Positions 17,330 through 27,305 of a DNA stretch of 64,000 nucleotides are shown here, piece after piece (position 1 is the first letter of the stretch; every line of letters starts with the position of its first letter). Origin of the DNA: Streptomyces sp. NRRL F-6131 (GTDB taxonomy: Bacteria > Actinomycetota > Actinomycetes > Streptomycetales > Streptomycetaceae); assembly GCA_000719695.1 (NCBI GenBank), contig JOHN01000003.1, positions 124,001-188,000 of the forward strand. Direction: 5' to 3'. The translations under genes were made by a program, and so were the position numbers. The notes beneath the pieces were generated by a model, which was not told the DNA's origin, searched no databases, and saw only the letters and a program-made list of their open reading frames with translations.

Positions 17330-17564
17330 GGTCGGTCCTTCCTGCTGCCTGGTAGCGCGGCAGGGCATGGGGTGGCCCCGGCGGCGCCGAGAGTAGTCCT
17401 CTCGCGCGTCGACCGGGGTAGATACCGGGCCGGTCCGGCGGTGGGCCGGGGCCGGGCCGCGGCCGCCGAGCGGTCGCGCCAACTCTGCTTCAGGCAGATG
17501 CTGGGTTGTGGTGTATCAGCCGTTGTGGATATACGCGCGTAGATGTCGCGCTCGACTCGACACT

Positions 17565-17590
17565 ACAGGACGGGCCCAAAATTGTCCTGT
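17565..17590. promoter_or_regulatory. Inverted repeat ACAGGAC-N12-GTCCTGT
   Basis: Perfect 7-bp arms in the relatively AT-rich gap between the MFS and antiporter genes; an operator for the MFS gene or a weak terminator of the antiporter gene. Neither role is established. Confidence 0.3.
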
Positions 17591-17619
17591 CAAGTCAAGG
17601 CGAACAGTGCGGGAGACCT

Positions 17620-19110
17620 TCAGGTCCCGCGTCCGTGCAGCCAGTCGGCCAGCTTGCCGCCCTTGTCCACGGCCCGCAGCCGGCGCTCGGCCGCCTCGCC
17701 CACCTCGTCCGTGGTGACGACCAGCAGCTCGTCCCCGCCACGCAGCACGGTCGTCTTGTCGGGCACGAAGCTGCTCCCCTCGCGCACCACCAGGGTCACC
17801 GCCGCGCCGGTCGGCAGCCGCAGCTCGCCGATCTCCACCCCGGACATCCGGGAGTCCGGCGCCAGCGCGACCGACAGCAGGTGCCCGTGCAGCTTCTCCA
17901 GCGGCGCCGACTCGATGCCGAGGTCCTGGCCCATCGATCCCTCGCCGATCCGCAGGCCCTTGGCGACCCAGGGCAGGGTCGGCCCCTGGAGCAGGGTGAA
18001 GACCACGACCAGGATGAAGACGATGTTGAAGACGTCCTGGGCCATCGGCGCGCCGGACACCATCGGGATGGTGGCGAGCACGATGGGCACCGCTCCGCGC
18101 AGGCCGGCCCAGCTGAGCAGGGCCTGCTCGCGCAGCGGCAGCCGGAACGGGGTGAGGGTCAGCACCACCGACAGCGGCCGGGCGAGGAAGACCAGCACCG
18201 CGCCGATCACCAGGGCCGGCACCACGGCCGAGCCCATCGTCTCCGGCGTGCAGAGCAGGCCGAGCAGCACGAACATGCCGATCTGCCCGATCCAGGCCAG
18301 GCCGTCGGCGAAGCCCCGGACGGCCGGGCCGTGCGGCAGCTTGGCGTTCCCGAGGATCACCGCGCTGACGTAGACGGCGAGGAACCCGGAGCCGTGCAGC
18401 AGCGCGCCGCCGGCGTAGGCGAGCACCGTGAGGGCCAGCACGGCGATCGGGTAGAGGCCGGAGGACGGCAGGGCGACGTGCTTGACGCCGTACGCGCCGA
18501 GCTTGCCGACCGCGAGGCCGACGGCCAGGCCGATGGCCAGTTCGGCGAGGATCGTGCCGATCAGGACGTACCACGGCTCCGGCTCGCCGACGGCGGCGAA
18601 GGCGACGACCAGGATGACCACCGGGGCGTCGTTGAAGCCGGACTCGGCCTCCAGCAGACCGGTCAGCCGGCGCGGCAGCGGTACCGTCCGCAGGACCGAG
18701 AAGACCGCCGCGGCGTCGGTGGAGGAGACGATCGCGCCGAGCAGCAGCGAGGTCCGCCAGTCCAGGCCGACCAGCCAGTGCGCGCCGGCCGCGGTGACGA
18801 AGACGCTGACGCCGACGCCGACGGTGGCCAGGACGGTGGCGGCCGACATCACGGGTCTGGCCTCGCGCCAGTTGGTCTTGAGGCCGCCCTCGGCCAGGAT
18901 CACCACCAGGGCGGCGTAGCCGAGCACCTGGGTGAGCTCGGCGTTGTTGAAGGAGATGCCGAGCCCGTTCTGGCCGAGCGCCACCCCGATGCCGAGGTAG
19001 ATCAACAGGCTGGGCAGGCCGGATTTCGTGGAGAGGCGCACGGCGACCACCGCGACCAGCAGGATCACGGAGAACTCGAGCAGCAGCTGGTTCAGGTGGT
19101 CGACATTCAC
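17620..19110 (-). CDS. CPA1-type cation:proton antiporter with C-terminal TrkA-C domain
   Basis: Exchanges K+ or Na+ for protons; the layout is that of the CvrA/NhaP2 group, which favours potassium. 496 residues: twelve to thirteen membrane segments to about 400, with SSTDAAAVFSVLR (about 130) and the ESGFNDAPVVI acidic motif (about 156-166) that forms the ion site, then a cytoplasmic TrkA-C/RCK-C domain (about 405-485). The GTG at 19110 has CGGAG 10 nt upstream. The region upstream (19190-19240) is one of the few AT-rich stretches and probably contains the promoter. Confidence 0.88.
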   Translation of the reverse strand: MNVDHLNQLLLEFSVILLVAVVAVRLSTKSGLPSLLIYLGIGVALGQNGLGISFNNAELTQVLGYAALVVILAEGGLKTNWREARPVMSAATVLATVGVGVSVFVTAAGAHWLVGLDWRTSLLLGAIVSSTDAAAVFSVLRTVPLPRRLTGLLEAESGFNDAPVVILVVAFAAVGEPEPWYVLIGTILAELAIGLAVGLAVGKLGAYGVKHVALPSSGLYPIAVLALTVLAYAGGALLHGSGFLAVYVSAVILGNAKLPHGPAVRGFADGLAWIGQIGMFVLLGLLCTPETMGSAVVPALVIGAVLVFLARPLSVVLTLTPFRLPLREQALLSWAGLRGAVPIVLATIPMVSGAPMAQDVFNIVFILVVVFTLLQGPTLPWVAKGLRIGEGSMGQDLGIESAPLEKLHGHLLSVALAPDSRMSGVEIGELRLPTGAAVTLVVREGSSFVPDKTTVLRGGDELLVVTTDEVGEAAERRLRAVDKGGKLADWLHGRGT

Positions 19111-19398
19111 GCAGGCGCACTCCGGGCATGGCGGGGGGCGGACGGGGTACCGACAGGGGTGGCGACCGGGGGCGCCGATTACTCCCCTTGCGGATCGTTA
19201 CTCAGTCTAACATTTTGCCATATCTTTAGGTTCGCATGTCACACCTCCCGCCGCCGGGCGCTTCTGACCTCCTCCGATCCCACCGTGAGCGTCCCCCGTG
19301 CACGGCCGCCAGCCGAGTCGGCCTAATGTGGTGCCCTGTCACGGCCCCGTGCCCTTGACATGTCCGCCCGCCCCCCAGTGAGGACCGCAAGGACCCAG

Positions 19399-22119
19399 AT
19401 GCCCCGCTCGAAGAAGTTCCGGCGCGCCCGTCTGATCGTGATCGTGCTGGTCGTACTGCTGGTGGCCGGCGCCGGCTACGGCGGCTACCGGGGGGTGGCC
19501 GCCGTTCGCGCGTCCTTCCCGGAGGTCGACGGCAGTGTCAAGGTGGCGGGCCTGAGCGCGCCGGTCGACGTCAAGCGGGACGCCAACGGCATCCCCCAGG
19601 TCTACGCCGACACCTCCGAGGACCTCTTCCGGGCCCAGGGCTACGTCCAGGCCCAGGACCGGTTCTGGGAGATGGACGTCCGGCGGCACATCACCGCGGG
19701 CCGGCTCTCCGAGATGTTCGGCGACAGCCAGGTCGAGACCGACTCCATGATCCGGACCATGGGCTGGCGCCAGGTGGCCCAGAAGGAGTTCGACACCGTC
19801 CTGGGCGCCGACACCAAGAAGAACCTCCAGGCCTACGCGGAGGGGGTCAACGCCTGGCTGGAGGAGCACCCGGGCGGCGCGTCCGCCTCGGTGGAGTACA
19901 GCGTGCTCGGCGTCGTCAACGGCGACTACAAGCCCGAGCAGTGGACCCCGGTCGACTCGGTGGCCTGGCTCAAGGCGATGGCCTGGGACCTCTCCGGGAA
20001 CCTCCAGGAGGAGATCGACCGCTCGCTGCTCGCCCAGGACTTCAGCCCGGAGAAGATCGCCGAGCTGTACCCGGACTACCCGTACGCCCGCAACGGCACC
20101 ATCGTGAAGACCGGCACCGTCAACGGCACCGGCTACAAGCCGGCCGACGGCTCCGCCCCGGCCGGGGCCGGCACCGCCGCCACCGGCACCGCGCAGGGCG
20201 CCGTCGCCACCGGGGCGCTGCTCAAGGACGTCACCGACCGGATCGACGGGCTGCCCGAGCTGCTCGGCCGCAACGGTCAGGGCATCGGCTCCAACTCCTG
20301 GGTGGTCGCCGGCAGCCACACCACCACCGGCAAGCCGCTGCTGGCCAACGACCCGCACCTCGGCCCCGGCCTGCCCTCGGTCTGGTACCAGATGGGCCTG
20401 CACTGCCGGACGGTCTCCCCGACCTGCCAGTACGACGTCTCGGGCTTCACCTTCGCCGGGATGCCCGGCGTGGTCATCGGCCACAACAAGGACATCGCCT
20501 GGGGCTTCACCAACCTCGGCGCCGACGTCACCGACCTCTTCCTGGAGAAGGTGACCGGCCCGGAGACCTACCTGGTCGACGGCAAGGAGAAGAAGTTCGA
20601 GCTCCGCAAGGAGACCATCAAGGTCGCCGGGGGCGAGGACCGCACCATCACCGTCCGCACCACCGAGACCGGCGCCCCGCTGATCTCCGACCCGAGCACC
20701 GAGCAGCAGAACGTCGGCAAGTACGCGCCCAACGGCGCCTCCGCCCCGGACCGCGGCACCGGCGGCTACGGCGTCGCGCTCCAGTGGACCGCGCTGATCC
20801 CCGGCCGGACCATGGACGCCGTCTTCGCGCTCGACCGCGCCAAGGGCTGGGAGGACTTCCAGAAGGCCGCCGCGGACTTCGCCGTCCCGGCCCAGAACCT
20901 CATCTACGCCGACGCCAAGAACATCGGCTACCAGGCCCCCGGGTACATCCCGCAGCGCGGCAAGGGCGACGGCCGCTACCCGGCGCCGGGCTGGGACTCC
21001 GCCTACCAGTGGAAGAAGGACCCGGTCCCGTTCGGCGCGCTGCCGTGGAGCCTCAACCCCGCCAGCGGCTACATCGTCACCGCCAACCAGGCCGTGGTCG
21101 ACCCGACGTACAAGTACGCGCTGACCACCGACTGGGAGTACGGCACCCGGGCCAAGGAGATCACCGACCAGCTGGAGGCCCGGCTGAAGAACAACGGCAA
21201 GATCTCGCCGGACGACATGCAGGACATGCAGCTCGACAACACCAGCATCCTGGCCAAGACCCTGGTCCCGATGCTGCTCAAGGTCGAGGTCGACGACCCC
21301 TACGTGCGCGAGGCGCAGGACCTGCTGAAGGACTGGAACTACCACCAGGACGCCGACTCGGCCGCCGCCGCCTACTACAACGGCGTCTGGCGCCAGCTGC
21401 TCACCCTGGCCTTCGGCCAGAAGTTCCCGGCCGACCTCCGGGCGAAGGAGAACTGCCTGCTGGTCCGCCAGCAGATCGACCCGACCCGCCCGGACAGCAA
21501 GTCGAAGATCGTCACCGAGTGCGGCACCCGTGACCCGGCCCAGGCCCAGCCGGACGGCGGCGACCGCTGGAACGAGGTGGTCCGGCAGCAGCTGGAGAAG
21601 CCCGACAGCGCCTGGTGGACGTACATCGACTCCCAGCACAAGGAGCAGAAGGGACTGGACAACCTGCTGCGCGAAGCGATGACCAACGCCCGCCAGGAGC
21701 TCACCTCGCTGCTCACCAAGGACATCACCACCTGGAGCTGGGGCCGGCTGCACAAGCTGGAGCTGCGCGAGCGCACCCTCGGCTCGGACGACTCCTCGAT
21801 CGCCTCGGGCGTCGTCCACCAGCTGCTCAACCGCGGCCCCTACCGCCTCTCCGGCGGTTCGGCGGCGGTCGACGCGGCGGGCTGGAACGCGGCCGCGGGG
21901 TACCAGGTCGACTGGATCCCCTCGATGCGCATGGTGATCGACCTGAACGATCTCGACGCCTCCCGCTGGATCACCGTCGGCGGAGCCTCCGGGCACGCCT
22001 TCCACGACAACTACAACGACCAGACCGACCTCTGGCTCAAGGGCAAGCTGCTGACCTGGTCCTTCTCGCCGGACGCGGTCGAGAAGGCGACCAAGCACAA
22101 GCTGACGCTGACGGGCTGA
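19399..22119 (+). CDS. Penicillin acylase-family Ntn-hydrolase
   Basis: Self-processing amidase family that includes penicillin G acylases and acyl-homoserine lactone acylases. 906 residues from an ATG at 19399 with AAGGA 5 nt upstream. A membrane segment or uncleaved signal (IVIVLVVLLVAGAGYGGY, about 14-31) follows a basic start, so the enzyme should face the outside. The small-subunit region, a linker and the autocatalytic serine in G|SNSW (Ser298) are visible, followed by NDPHLG, as in the known beta-chain start. The natural substrate is unknown; Streptomyces homologues act on beta-lactam side chains, lipopeptides or lactone signals. Convergent with the 5-FCL gene. Confidence 0.9.
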   Translation: MPRSKKFRRARLIVIVLVVLLVAGAGYGGYRGVAAVRASFPEVDGSVKVAGLSAPVDVKRDANGIPQVYADTSEDLFRAQGYVQAQDRFWEMDVRRHITAGRLSEMFGDSQVETDSMIRTMGWRQVAQKEFDTVLGADTKKNLQAYAEGVNAWLEEHPGGASASVEYSVLGVVNGDYKPEQWTPVDSVAWLKAMAWDLSGNLQEEIDRSLLAQDFSPEKIAELYPDYPYARNGTIVKTGTVNGTGYKPADGSAPAGAGTAATGTAQGAVATGALLKDVTDRIDGLPELLGRNGQGIGSNSWVVAGSHTTTGKPLLANDPHLGPGLPSVWYQMGLHCRTVSPTCQYDVSGFTFAGMPGVVIGHNKDIAWGFTNLGADVTDLFLEKVTGPETYLVDGKEKKFELRKETIKVAGGEDRTITVRTTETGAPLISDPSTEQQNVGKYAPNGASAPDRGTGGYGVALQWTALIPGRTMDAVFALDRAKGWEDFQKAAADFAVPAQNLIYADAKNIGYQAPGYIPQRGKGDGRYPAPGWDSAYQWKKDPVPFGALPWSLNPASGYIVTANQAVVDPTYKYALTTDWEYGTRAKEITDQLEARLKNNGKISPDDMQDMQLDNTSILAKTLVPMLLKVEVDDPYVREAQDLLKDWNYHQDADSAAAAYYNGVWRQLLTLAFGQKFPADLRAKENCLLVRQQIDPTRPDSKSKIVTECGTRDPAQAQPDGGDRWNEVVRQQLEKPDSAWWTYIDSQHKEQKGLDNLLREAMTNARQELTSLLTKDITTWSWGRLHKLELRERTLGSDDSSIASGVVHQLLNRGPYRLSGGSAAVDAAGWNAAAGYQVDWIPSMRMVIDLNDLDASRWITVGGASGHAFHDNYNDQTDLWLKGKLLTWSFSPDAVEKATKHKLTLTG

Positions 22120-22134
22120 CGCCCGCCCGCCGTC

Positions 22135-22177
22135 GAAGGCCCCGTGCCCCCGGATCCGTCCGGGGCACGGGGCCTTC
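22135..22177. terminator. Bidirectional terminator hairpin
   Basis: 16-bp perfect stem (22135-22150 with 22162-22177) extended by 4 bp past a single bulged C, between convergent genes. Confidence 0.8.
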
Positions 22178-22185
22178 CGCCGTCC

Positions 22186-22797
22186 TCACCCCAGCCGGTG
22201 GGTGCCGGAGGGGGTCAGCGCGAGGTCCACCGGACGGTCGTGCGGCTCCGCCGGCACCGCGTCCAGCAGCTCGTGCTCGTACAGCAGCACCGCCAGCACC
22301 GGCCGCGTCCCGGCCCGCTCCAGCCGGGCCAGCACCCGGTCGTAGGAGCCGCCGCCCCGGCCCAGCCGCAGTCCCCGCCGGTCCACCGCCAGCCCCGGCA
22401 GCAGCACCAGCCCGGCCCCGGTCACCGCCTCGGGACCGAGCCGCTCGCCCACCGGCTCCAGCAGTCCGCGCCCGGCCGGGGCCAGCGCCCCCGGCCCCGC
22501 GTACTCCGCCCAGTCCAGGTCGTTGTCGGCGAGCAGCACCGGCAGCAGCACCCGCAGCCCGCGGGCCCGCAGCGCGTCCAGCAGCGGGCGGGTGCCCGGC
22601 TCGGCGCCCACCGAGACGTAGGCGGCCACCGTGGCCGCCGCCCCGGCCGGACCGGGCGGCGCCGCGGCCGCCAGCTCGCCGGCGTGCCCGGCCAGCGCCT
22701 CGGCGGCCCGCTCCCGGGCCCCGGCCGGAAGGGCCCGCCGCGCGGACAGCAGCCGTGTCCTCAGTGCGCCCTTCTCGTTGTGCATGGGATGGTCCAC
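22186..22797 (-). CDS. 5-formyltetrahydrofolate cyclo-ligase
   Basis: Converts 5-formyl-THF to 5,10-methenyl-THF with ATP, recycling a dead-end folate. About 203 residues. The ATP/folate-binding motif GRGGGSYDRVL is present at about 145-155, with LLPGLAVDRRG just before. Start choice is open: the GTG at 22797 has GGAGG 4 nt upstream, while the ATG at 22785 gives a 199-residue protein with a weaker GGTGG site. Divergent from the GGDEF gene with about 90 nt between starts. Confidence 0.88.
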   Translation of the reverse strand: MDHPMHNEKGALRTRLLSARRALPAGARERAAEALAGHAGELAAAAPPGPAGAAATVAAYVSVGAEPGTRPLLDALRARGLRVLLPVLLADNDLDWAEYAGPGALAPAGRGLLEPVGERLGPEAVTGAGLVLLPGLAVDRRGLRLGRGGGSYDRVLARLERAGTRPVLAVLLYEHELLDAVPAEPHDRPVDLALTPSGTHRLG

Positions 22798-22890
22798 CGT
22801 TCCTCCACCGCTCCGACCACGACCGCTCTGGACCCCTGACGCCTGCGCGAGGGGGACGCCCAGAGCCTGACACGCGGAAGGCACCCCCCG

Positions 22891-23850
22891 ATGTCCACCC
22901 CGCTGCTGGTCCAGGCCCTGGCCGTGCTGAGCGCCCCCGCGCTGGCCGGCACCGTCGTCCTCGGCGCGCGGCTGCGGCGCGGCACGGCCCGTGCGGCGGC
23001 GCGCGAGGCCGGGCTGCGCGAGCGCCTCGCCGGACTGGAGGGCCGCTGCGCCGAACTGGAGCGCACCGCCTCCTGCGACCCGGTCACCGGCGTCTGGAAC
23101 TTCCGGCACCTCCAGCTCACCCTGGACCGGGAGATCGACCGGGCCCGCCGGGCCGAGCAGCACGACCCGCAGGACGGACCGCGGCCGCTGGCCGTCCTGC
23201 TGCTGGAGATCAGCGGGTTCGACGCGGTGGTCGCCGAGCACGGCCGGGCCCGGGCCGGGACGGTGCTGCGCGACCTCGCCCAGCGGCTCGGCATGGAGAT
23301 CCGCCGCTCCGACACCCTGGGCCGCTACAGCGGCGAGGAGTTCCTGGCCGTCCTGCCGGACACCGGGGCCGACGGCGCGGCGCAGGTCGCCGACCGGCTG
23401 GTCTGGTCGGTCCGCCGCCACCTGCTGCTGGACTGGTCCTCCGGTGAGCGCTCCGACCGCCGCCCGCACGGCAACGGGCTCACCGCCGCGATCGGCCTGG
23501 CCGTGCTGCCCGAGGACGGCACCCACGCCGCCGTCCTGCTGCGGGCCGCCGACCGGGCGCTCGCCGCCGCCCGCGCGGCCGGCGGCGACTGCTGGCGCCC
23601 GGCCGCCCCGGCCGCCCTTTCGGGAAACGTTCCGGAGGCCGGTCCGGCAACCCTCTCCCCGTCGTCGTCCGATGTCTTCGCTGCCGAACGTGACCGTTCG
23701 GAAAAGCCGGGTAATCTGTCGCCCTGTGCCGGAGGGGACCACCTCACCCCACCCGGCACGTCCCCCTTGCCTGCCATCGCGGCCGGGTCCGGCGACGTGC
23801 TGCCCAAGCATCGGTCATCTGCGCCCGGTCAGGCGAAATACGTGCCTTAG
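22891..23850 (+). CDS. GGDEF-domain diguanylate cyclase
   Basis: Predicted to make cyclic di-GMP, which in Streptomyces holds back sporulation through BldD. 319 residues: one N-terminal membrane segment (about 5-27), a short coiled-coil-like stretch (AREAGLRERLAGLEGRCAEL), a GGDEF domain (about 62-210) with active-site SGEEF at 147-151, then a 100-residue unstructured tail. SGEEF is among variants that remain active in the family. An inhibitory I-site RRSD (138-141) lies the correct five residues before it. The ATG has GGAAGG upstream. It stops 12 nt before galU, so read-through into galU is possible. Confidence 0.88.
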   Translation: MSTPLLVQALAVLSAPALAGTVVLGARLRRGTARAAAREAGLRERLAGLEGRCAELERTASCDPVTGVWNFRHLQLTLDREIDRARRAEQHDPQDGPRPLAVLLLEISGFDAVVAEHGRARAGTVLRDLAQRLGMEIRRSDTLGRYSGEEFLAVLPDTGADGAAQVADRLVWSVRRHLLLDWSSGERSDRRPHGNGLTAAIGLAVLPEDGTHAAVLLRAADRALAAARAAGGDCWRPAAPAALSGNVPEAGPATLSPSSSDVFAAERDRSEKPGNLSPCAGGDHLTPPGTSPLPAIAAGSGDVLPKHRSSAPGQAKYVP

Positions 23851-23862
23851 TAAGGTAAACGC

Positions 23863-24783
23863 ATGACGACGACCAACTCCCGTATCCCGGTCACCAAGGC
23901 AGTGGTCCCCGCGGCCGGTCTGGGTACCCGATTCCTGCCGGCCACCAAGGCCACTCCGAAGGAGATGCTGCCCGTCGTCGACAAGCCGGCGATCCAGTAC
24001 GTCGTCGAGGAGGCCGCCTCCGCCGGGCTGTCCGACATACTGATGGTCACCGGCCGCAACAAGCGCGCCCTGGAGGACCACTTCGACCGCGCCTACGAGC
24101 TGGAGGAGCTGCTCGCCCGCAAGGGTGACCAGGACCGTCTGCGCCGGGTCCGCGAGTCCGTCGAGCTCGCCAACATGCACTACGTCCGCCAGGGCGACCC
24201 CAAGGGCCTCGGCCACGCCGTCTCGGTCGCCGAGCAGCACGTCGCCGGCCAGCCCTTCGCCGTCCTCCTGGGCGACGACCTGATCGACCCGCGCGACCCG
24301 CTGCTGTCCCGCATGATCGAGGTCCAGCAGGAGCTCGGCGGCTCGGTCGTCGCGCTGATGGAGGTCGACCCCTCGCAGATCCACCTGTACGGCTGCGCCG
24401 CCGTCAAGCCGAGCGACGCCGGCGAGGACGTCTTCCAGGTGACCGACCTGGTCGAGAAGCCGGAGACCGCCGAGGCCCCGTCGAACTACGCCGTCATCGG
24501 CCGGTACGTGCTCGACCCGTCCGTCTTCGACGTGCTGCGGGAGACCCCGCCCGGCCGCGGCGGCGAGATCCAGCTCACCGACGCCCTCCGTGAGCTGACC
24601 ACCCGCCCGGCCGACACCGGCGGCCAGGTCCACGGCGTGCTCTTCAAGGGCCGCCGCTACGACACCGGCGACCGCTCGGACTACCTGCGCGCTATCGTCC
24701 GTCTCGCCTCGGAGCGCGAGGACCTCGGCCCGGACTTCCGCGCCTGGCTGCGCGAGTTCGTCGCCTCCGAGCTGCAGGACTGA
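23863..24783 (+). CDS. galU: UTP-glucose-1-phosphate uridylyltransferase
   Basis: Makes UDP-glucose from UTP and glucose-1-phosphate, the donor for glycans and the precursor for UDP-galactose. 306 residues, the normal length. Nucleotidyltransferase signature GLGTRFLPATKATPKEMLP (about 21-39), then DKPAIQYVVEEA and LGDDLID, and the late VHGVLFKGRRYDTGDR loop are intact. The ATG at 23863 is preceded by AAGG. First gene of the galU-moeA-moaC-mogA-GNAT-sepX block, and functionally linked to galE at 60.4 kb in the same window. Confidence 0.95.
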   Translation: MTTTNSRIPVTKAVVPAAGLGTRFLPATKATPKEMLPVVDKPAIQYVVEEAASAGLSDILMVTGRNKRALEDHFDRAYELEELLARKGDQDRLRRVRESVELANMHYVRQGDPKGLGHAVSVAEQHVAGQPFAVLLGDDLIDPRDPLLSRMIEVQQELGGSVVALMEVDPSQIHLYGCAAVKPSDAGEDVFQVTDLVEKPETAEAPSNYAVIGRYVLDPSVFDVLRETPPGRGGEIQLTDALRELTTRPADTGGQVHGVLFKGRRYDTGDRSDYLRAIVRLASEREDLGPDFRAWLREFVASELQD

Positions 24784-24809
24784 CACACCGACAGAGAGCG
24801 AGCGCGCCG

Positions 24810-26165
24810 ATGACCGGGTCCACGGAGAGCGGTACCACCCCCGCAGCCTGCTGCGACGACTCCGCGGACCCGGTCCCGGCCGCCCGCCCCGGTGCCCGTC
24901 CGGACGGTCTGTGGACCGTCGACGAGCACCTCGCGGACGTCCTGGCCACGGTCGGCCCGCTGCCCGCGATCGAGCTCCAACTGCTCGACGCGCAGGGCTG
25001 CCGACTGGCCGAGGACGTCCTCGCCGAGGGCGACCTGCCGCCGTTCGACAACAGTTCGATGGACGGCTACGCCCTGCGCACCCCCGACACCGTCGGGGCC
25101 AGTGACGCGTACCCCTCGGTGCTCACGGTGGTCGGCGACATCGCCGCCGGCGCCGACGAGCTCCCCACCGTCGGTCCCGGCCAGGCCGCCCGGATCATGA
25201 CCGGCGCGCCGCTGCCGCCCGGCGCCCGCGCCGTCGCCCCGGTCGAGTGGACCGACGGCGGCACCGGCACCGGCCGCGCCGCCGACGCGATGACCGCCCC
25301 GGTCGAGGGCGAGGAGGTCCGGGTGCTGCGCCCGGTCGCCGAGGGCGCCCACATCCGCCGCCGCGGCAGCGACGTCGCCGCCGGCAGCCGGGTGCTCACC
25401 GAAGGCACCCGGCTCGGCCCCGCCCAGCTCGGCCTGCTCGCCGCGGTCGGCCGGGCCACCGTCACCGTCCGACCGCGCCCGCGGGTCGTGGTGCTCTCCA
25501 CCGGCAGCGAACTGGTCCAGCCCGGTGATCCGGTCGGACCCGGACAGATCACCGACTCCAACAGCTTCACCCTCACCGCCGCCGCCCTCGACGCCGGCGC
25601 GATCGCCTACCGGGTCGGCGGCGTCCCCGACGACGCCGCCCGGCTGCGCGCCGTGCTGGAGGACCAGCTCGGCCGGGCCGACCTGATCGTCACCAGCGGA
25701 GGCGTCAGCGTCGGCGCGTACGACGTGGTCAAGGAGGTCTTCGCCGAGTACGGCGGGGTGGACTTCCGCCGGCTGCGGATGCAGCCCGGCAAGCCGCAGG
25801 GCTTCGGCCGGATCGGCCCCGGGGCCGGCGTGCCGCTGATGGCGCTGCCCGGCAACCCGGTCAGCGCGTACATCTCCTTCGAACTGTTCGTCCGCCCGGT
25901 GATCCGCGCGATGCTCGGCGCCGAGGACGTCCACCGCCCGGTGGTCCGGGCGCTCTGCCCGGTGGCGCTGCGCTCGCCCGCCGGTCGCCGGCAGTTCCTG
26001 CGCGGCCGGTACGCGGCGGCGGACGGCCTGGTCGAGCCGGTCGGCGGGGCCGAGTCGCACCTGGTCGGCGCGCTGGCCCGGGCCGACTGTCTGATCACCG
26101 TGCCGGAGGACGTCACGGAGCTGCCCGCGGGCAGCGAGGTCGACGTGGTGCTGCTCGGCGGCTGA
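24810..26165 (+). CDS. MoeA-like molybdotransferase / gephyrin-like Glp
   Basis: 451 residues with the complete MoeA/gephyrin-E architecture: FDNSSMDGYALR (about 76-87), MTGAPLPPGA, the SGGVSVGAYDVVKE active-site loop, MQPGKPQG and LPGNPVSA. MoeA inserts molybdate into adenylylated molybdopterin. Its position after galU and upstream of a GNAT gene and a SepX/GlpR-like gene matches the arrangement reported for the corynebacterial gephyrin-like division protein Glp, which binds FtsZ. It may therefore act in cofactor synthesis, cell division or both; the adjacent moaC and mogA favour a retained cofactor role. The start has only a weak Shine-Dalgarno. Confidence 0.88.
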   Translation: MTGSTESGTTPAACCDDSADPVPAARPGARPDGLWTVDEHLADVLATVGPLPAIELQLLDAQGCRLAEDVLAEGDLPPFDNSSMDGYALRTPDTVGASDAYPSVLTVVGDIAAGADELPTVGPGQAARIMTGAPLPPGARAVAPVEWTDGGTGTGRAADAMTAPVEGEEVRVLRPVAEGAHIRRRGSDVAAGSRVLTEGTRLGPAQLGLLAAVGRATVTVRPRPRVVVLSTGSELVQPGDPVGPGQITDSNSFTLTAAALDAGAIAYRVGGVPDDAARLRAVLEDQLGRADLIVTSGGVSVGAYDVVKEVFAEYGGVDFRRLRMQPGKPQGFGRIGPGAGVPLMALPGNPVSAYISFELFVRPVIRAMLGAEDVHRPVVRALCPVALRSPAGRRQFLRGRYAAADGLVEPVGGAESHLVGALARADCLITVPEDVTELPAGSEVDVVLLGG

Positions 26166-26304
26166 GCACCGGCCCGCCGGCCCCCCGGGCGCCGAACTCC
26201 CCGCCGCGGCGGGCCGTCTCACCGGGGCGGCCCGTCCCACGCCCCGGCCGGACCGGGGGGTACGGTAGCGCGGTATTCGACCTGCGCGCCCCCTGGAGCC
26301 ACCC

Positions 26305-26805
26305 GTGACCGCCTCACCCCCCGGCGACCGCCTCACCCATGTCGACGAGCAGGGCGCGGCCCGGATGGTCGACGTCTCCGAGAAGGCCGTGACCGCCCGG
26401 ACCGCCGTCGCGGCCGGCCGGGTCCGGGTGGCCCCGCGGGTGGTCGAGCTGCTGCGCGGCGCGGGGGTGCCCAAGGGCGACGCGCTGGCCGTGGCCCGGA
26501 TCGCCGGGATCATGGGCGCCAAGAAGACCCCCGAGCTGATCCCGCTCTGCCACCCGATCGCCGTCTCCGGCGTCAAGGTCGAGCTGACCGTGGCCGACGA
26601 CGCGGTGGAGATCACCGCCACCGTCCGGACCGCCGACCGGACCGGCGTCGAGATGGAGGCGCTGACCGCCGTCGCGGTGGCCGGGCTCACCGTGATCGAC
26701 ATGGTCAAGGCCGTCGACAAGGGCGCCGCCATCGAGTCCGTCCGGGTGCTCACCAAGACCGGCGGCAAGAGCGGCGACTGGACCGCCCCGGAGGGGGACG
26801 CATGA
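26305..26805 (+). CDS. moaC: Cyclic pyranopterin monophosphate synthase MoaC
   Basis: Second enzyme of molybdenum cofactor synthesis, turning the MoaA product into cPMP. 166 residues, typical size. [16 protein letters not shown] at the N-terminus, [13 protein letters not shown] (about 72-84) and [10 protein letters not shown] (about 113-122) are the family signatures, with the catalytic lysines in place. GTG start at 26305 with GGAG 8 nt upstream. The 139-nt gap after moeA contains TACGGT, a possible -10 box, so it may have its own promoter. The stop overlaps the mogA start by 4 nt. Confidence 0.96.
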   Translation: MTASPPGDRLTHVDEQGAARMVDVSEKAVTARTAVAAGRVRVAPRVVELLRGAGVPKGDALAVARIAGIMGAKKTPELIPLCHPIAVSGVKVELTVADDAVEITATVRTADRTGVEMEALTAVAVAGLTVIDMVKAVDKGAAIESVRVLTKTGGKSGDWTAPEGDA

Positions 26806-27305
26806 GGGCCCTCGCCGTCACCGTCTCCAACCGCGCCTCCGCCGGCGTCTACGCCGACAAGGGTGGCCCGCAGCTGGTCGAGGGCCTGCGGGCGATGGGC
26901 TTCACCGCCGACGGGCCCCGGGTGGTCCCGGACGGCGAGCCGGTCGAGGCGGTGCTGCGGGAGGCCGTGGCGGCCGGCTACGACGTGGTGCTGACCACCG
27001 GCGGCACCGGCATCTCGCCGACCGACCGCACCCCCGAGATGACCGCCCGGGTCCTCGACCGCGAGATCCCGGGCATTCCCGAGGCGATCCGGGCGTACGG
27101 CCGGGACAAGGTCCCCACCGCCGCGCTCTCCCGGGGGCTGGCCGGCGTCGCCGGACGTACCCTGGTCGTCAACCTGCCGGGCTCGACCGGTGGCGTCCGG
27201 GACGGCCTGGCCGTCCTGGCCCCGCTGCTCGCCCACGCCGTCGACCAGCTCGGCGGCGGGGACCACCCCCGGCCCGACGCACCAGCTTCCGGGAGCGCGC
27301 CCTGA
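26802..27305 (+). CDS. MogA/MoaB-type molybdopterin adenylyltransferase
   Basis: Activates molybdopterin by adenylylation before metal insertion by MoeA. 167 residues, MoCF-binding fold with [15 protein letters not shown] (about 66-80) and the C-terminal [11 protein letters not shown] loop. The ATG overlaps the moaC stop (ATGA). Its TGA overlaps the probable CTG start of the next gene (CTGA), giving tight translational coupling. Whether it is MogA or MoaB by subfamily cannot be settled by eye. Confidence 0.92.
   Translation: MRALAVTVSNRASAGVYADKGGPQLVEGLRAMGFTADGPRVVPDGEPVEAVLREAVAAGYDVVLTTGGTGISPTDRTPEMTARVLDREIPGIPEAIRAYGRDKVPTAALSRGLAGVAGRTLVVNLPGSTGGVRDGLAVLAPLLAHAVDQLGGGDHPRPDAPASGSAP

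Noticed and set aside
19339..22098. 919-codon open frame antisense to the penicillin acylase gene
   Set aside because: High-GC mirror frame: composition is Val/Gly/Asp-rich without any family feature, while the plus-strand frame has catalytic motifs and codon bias.
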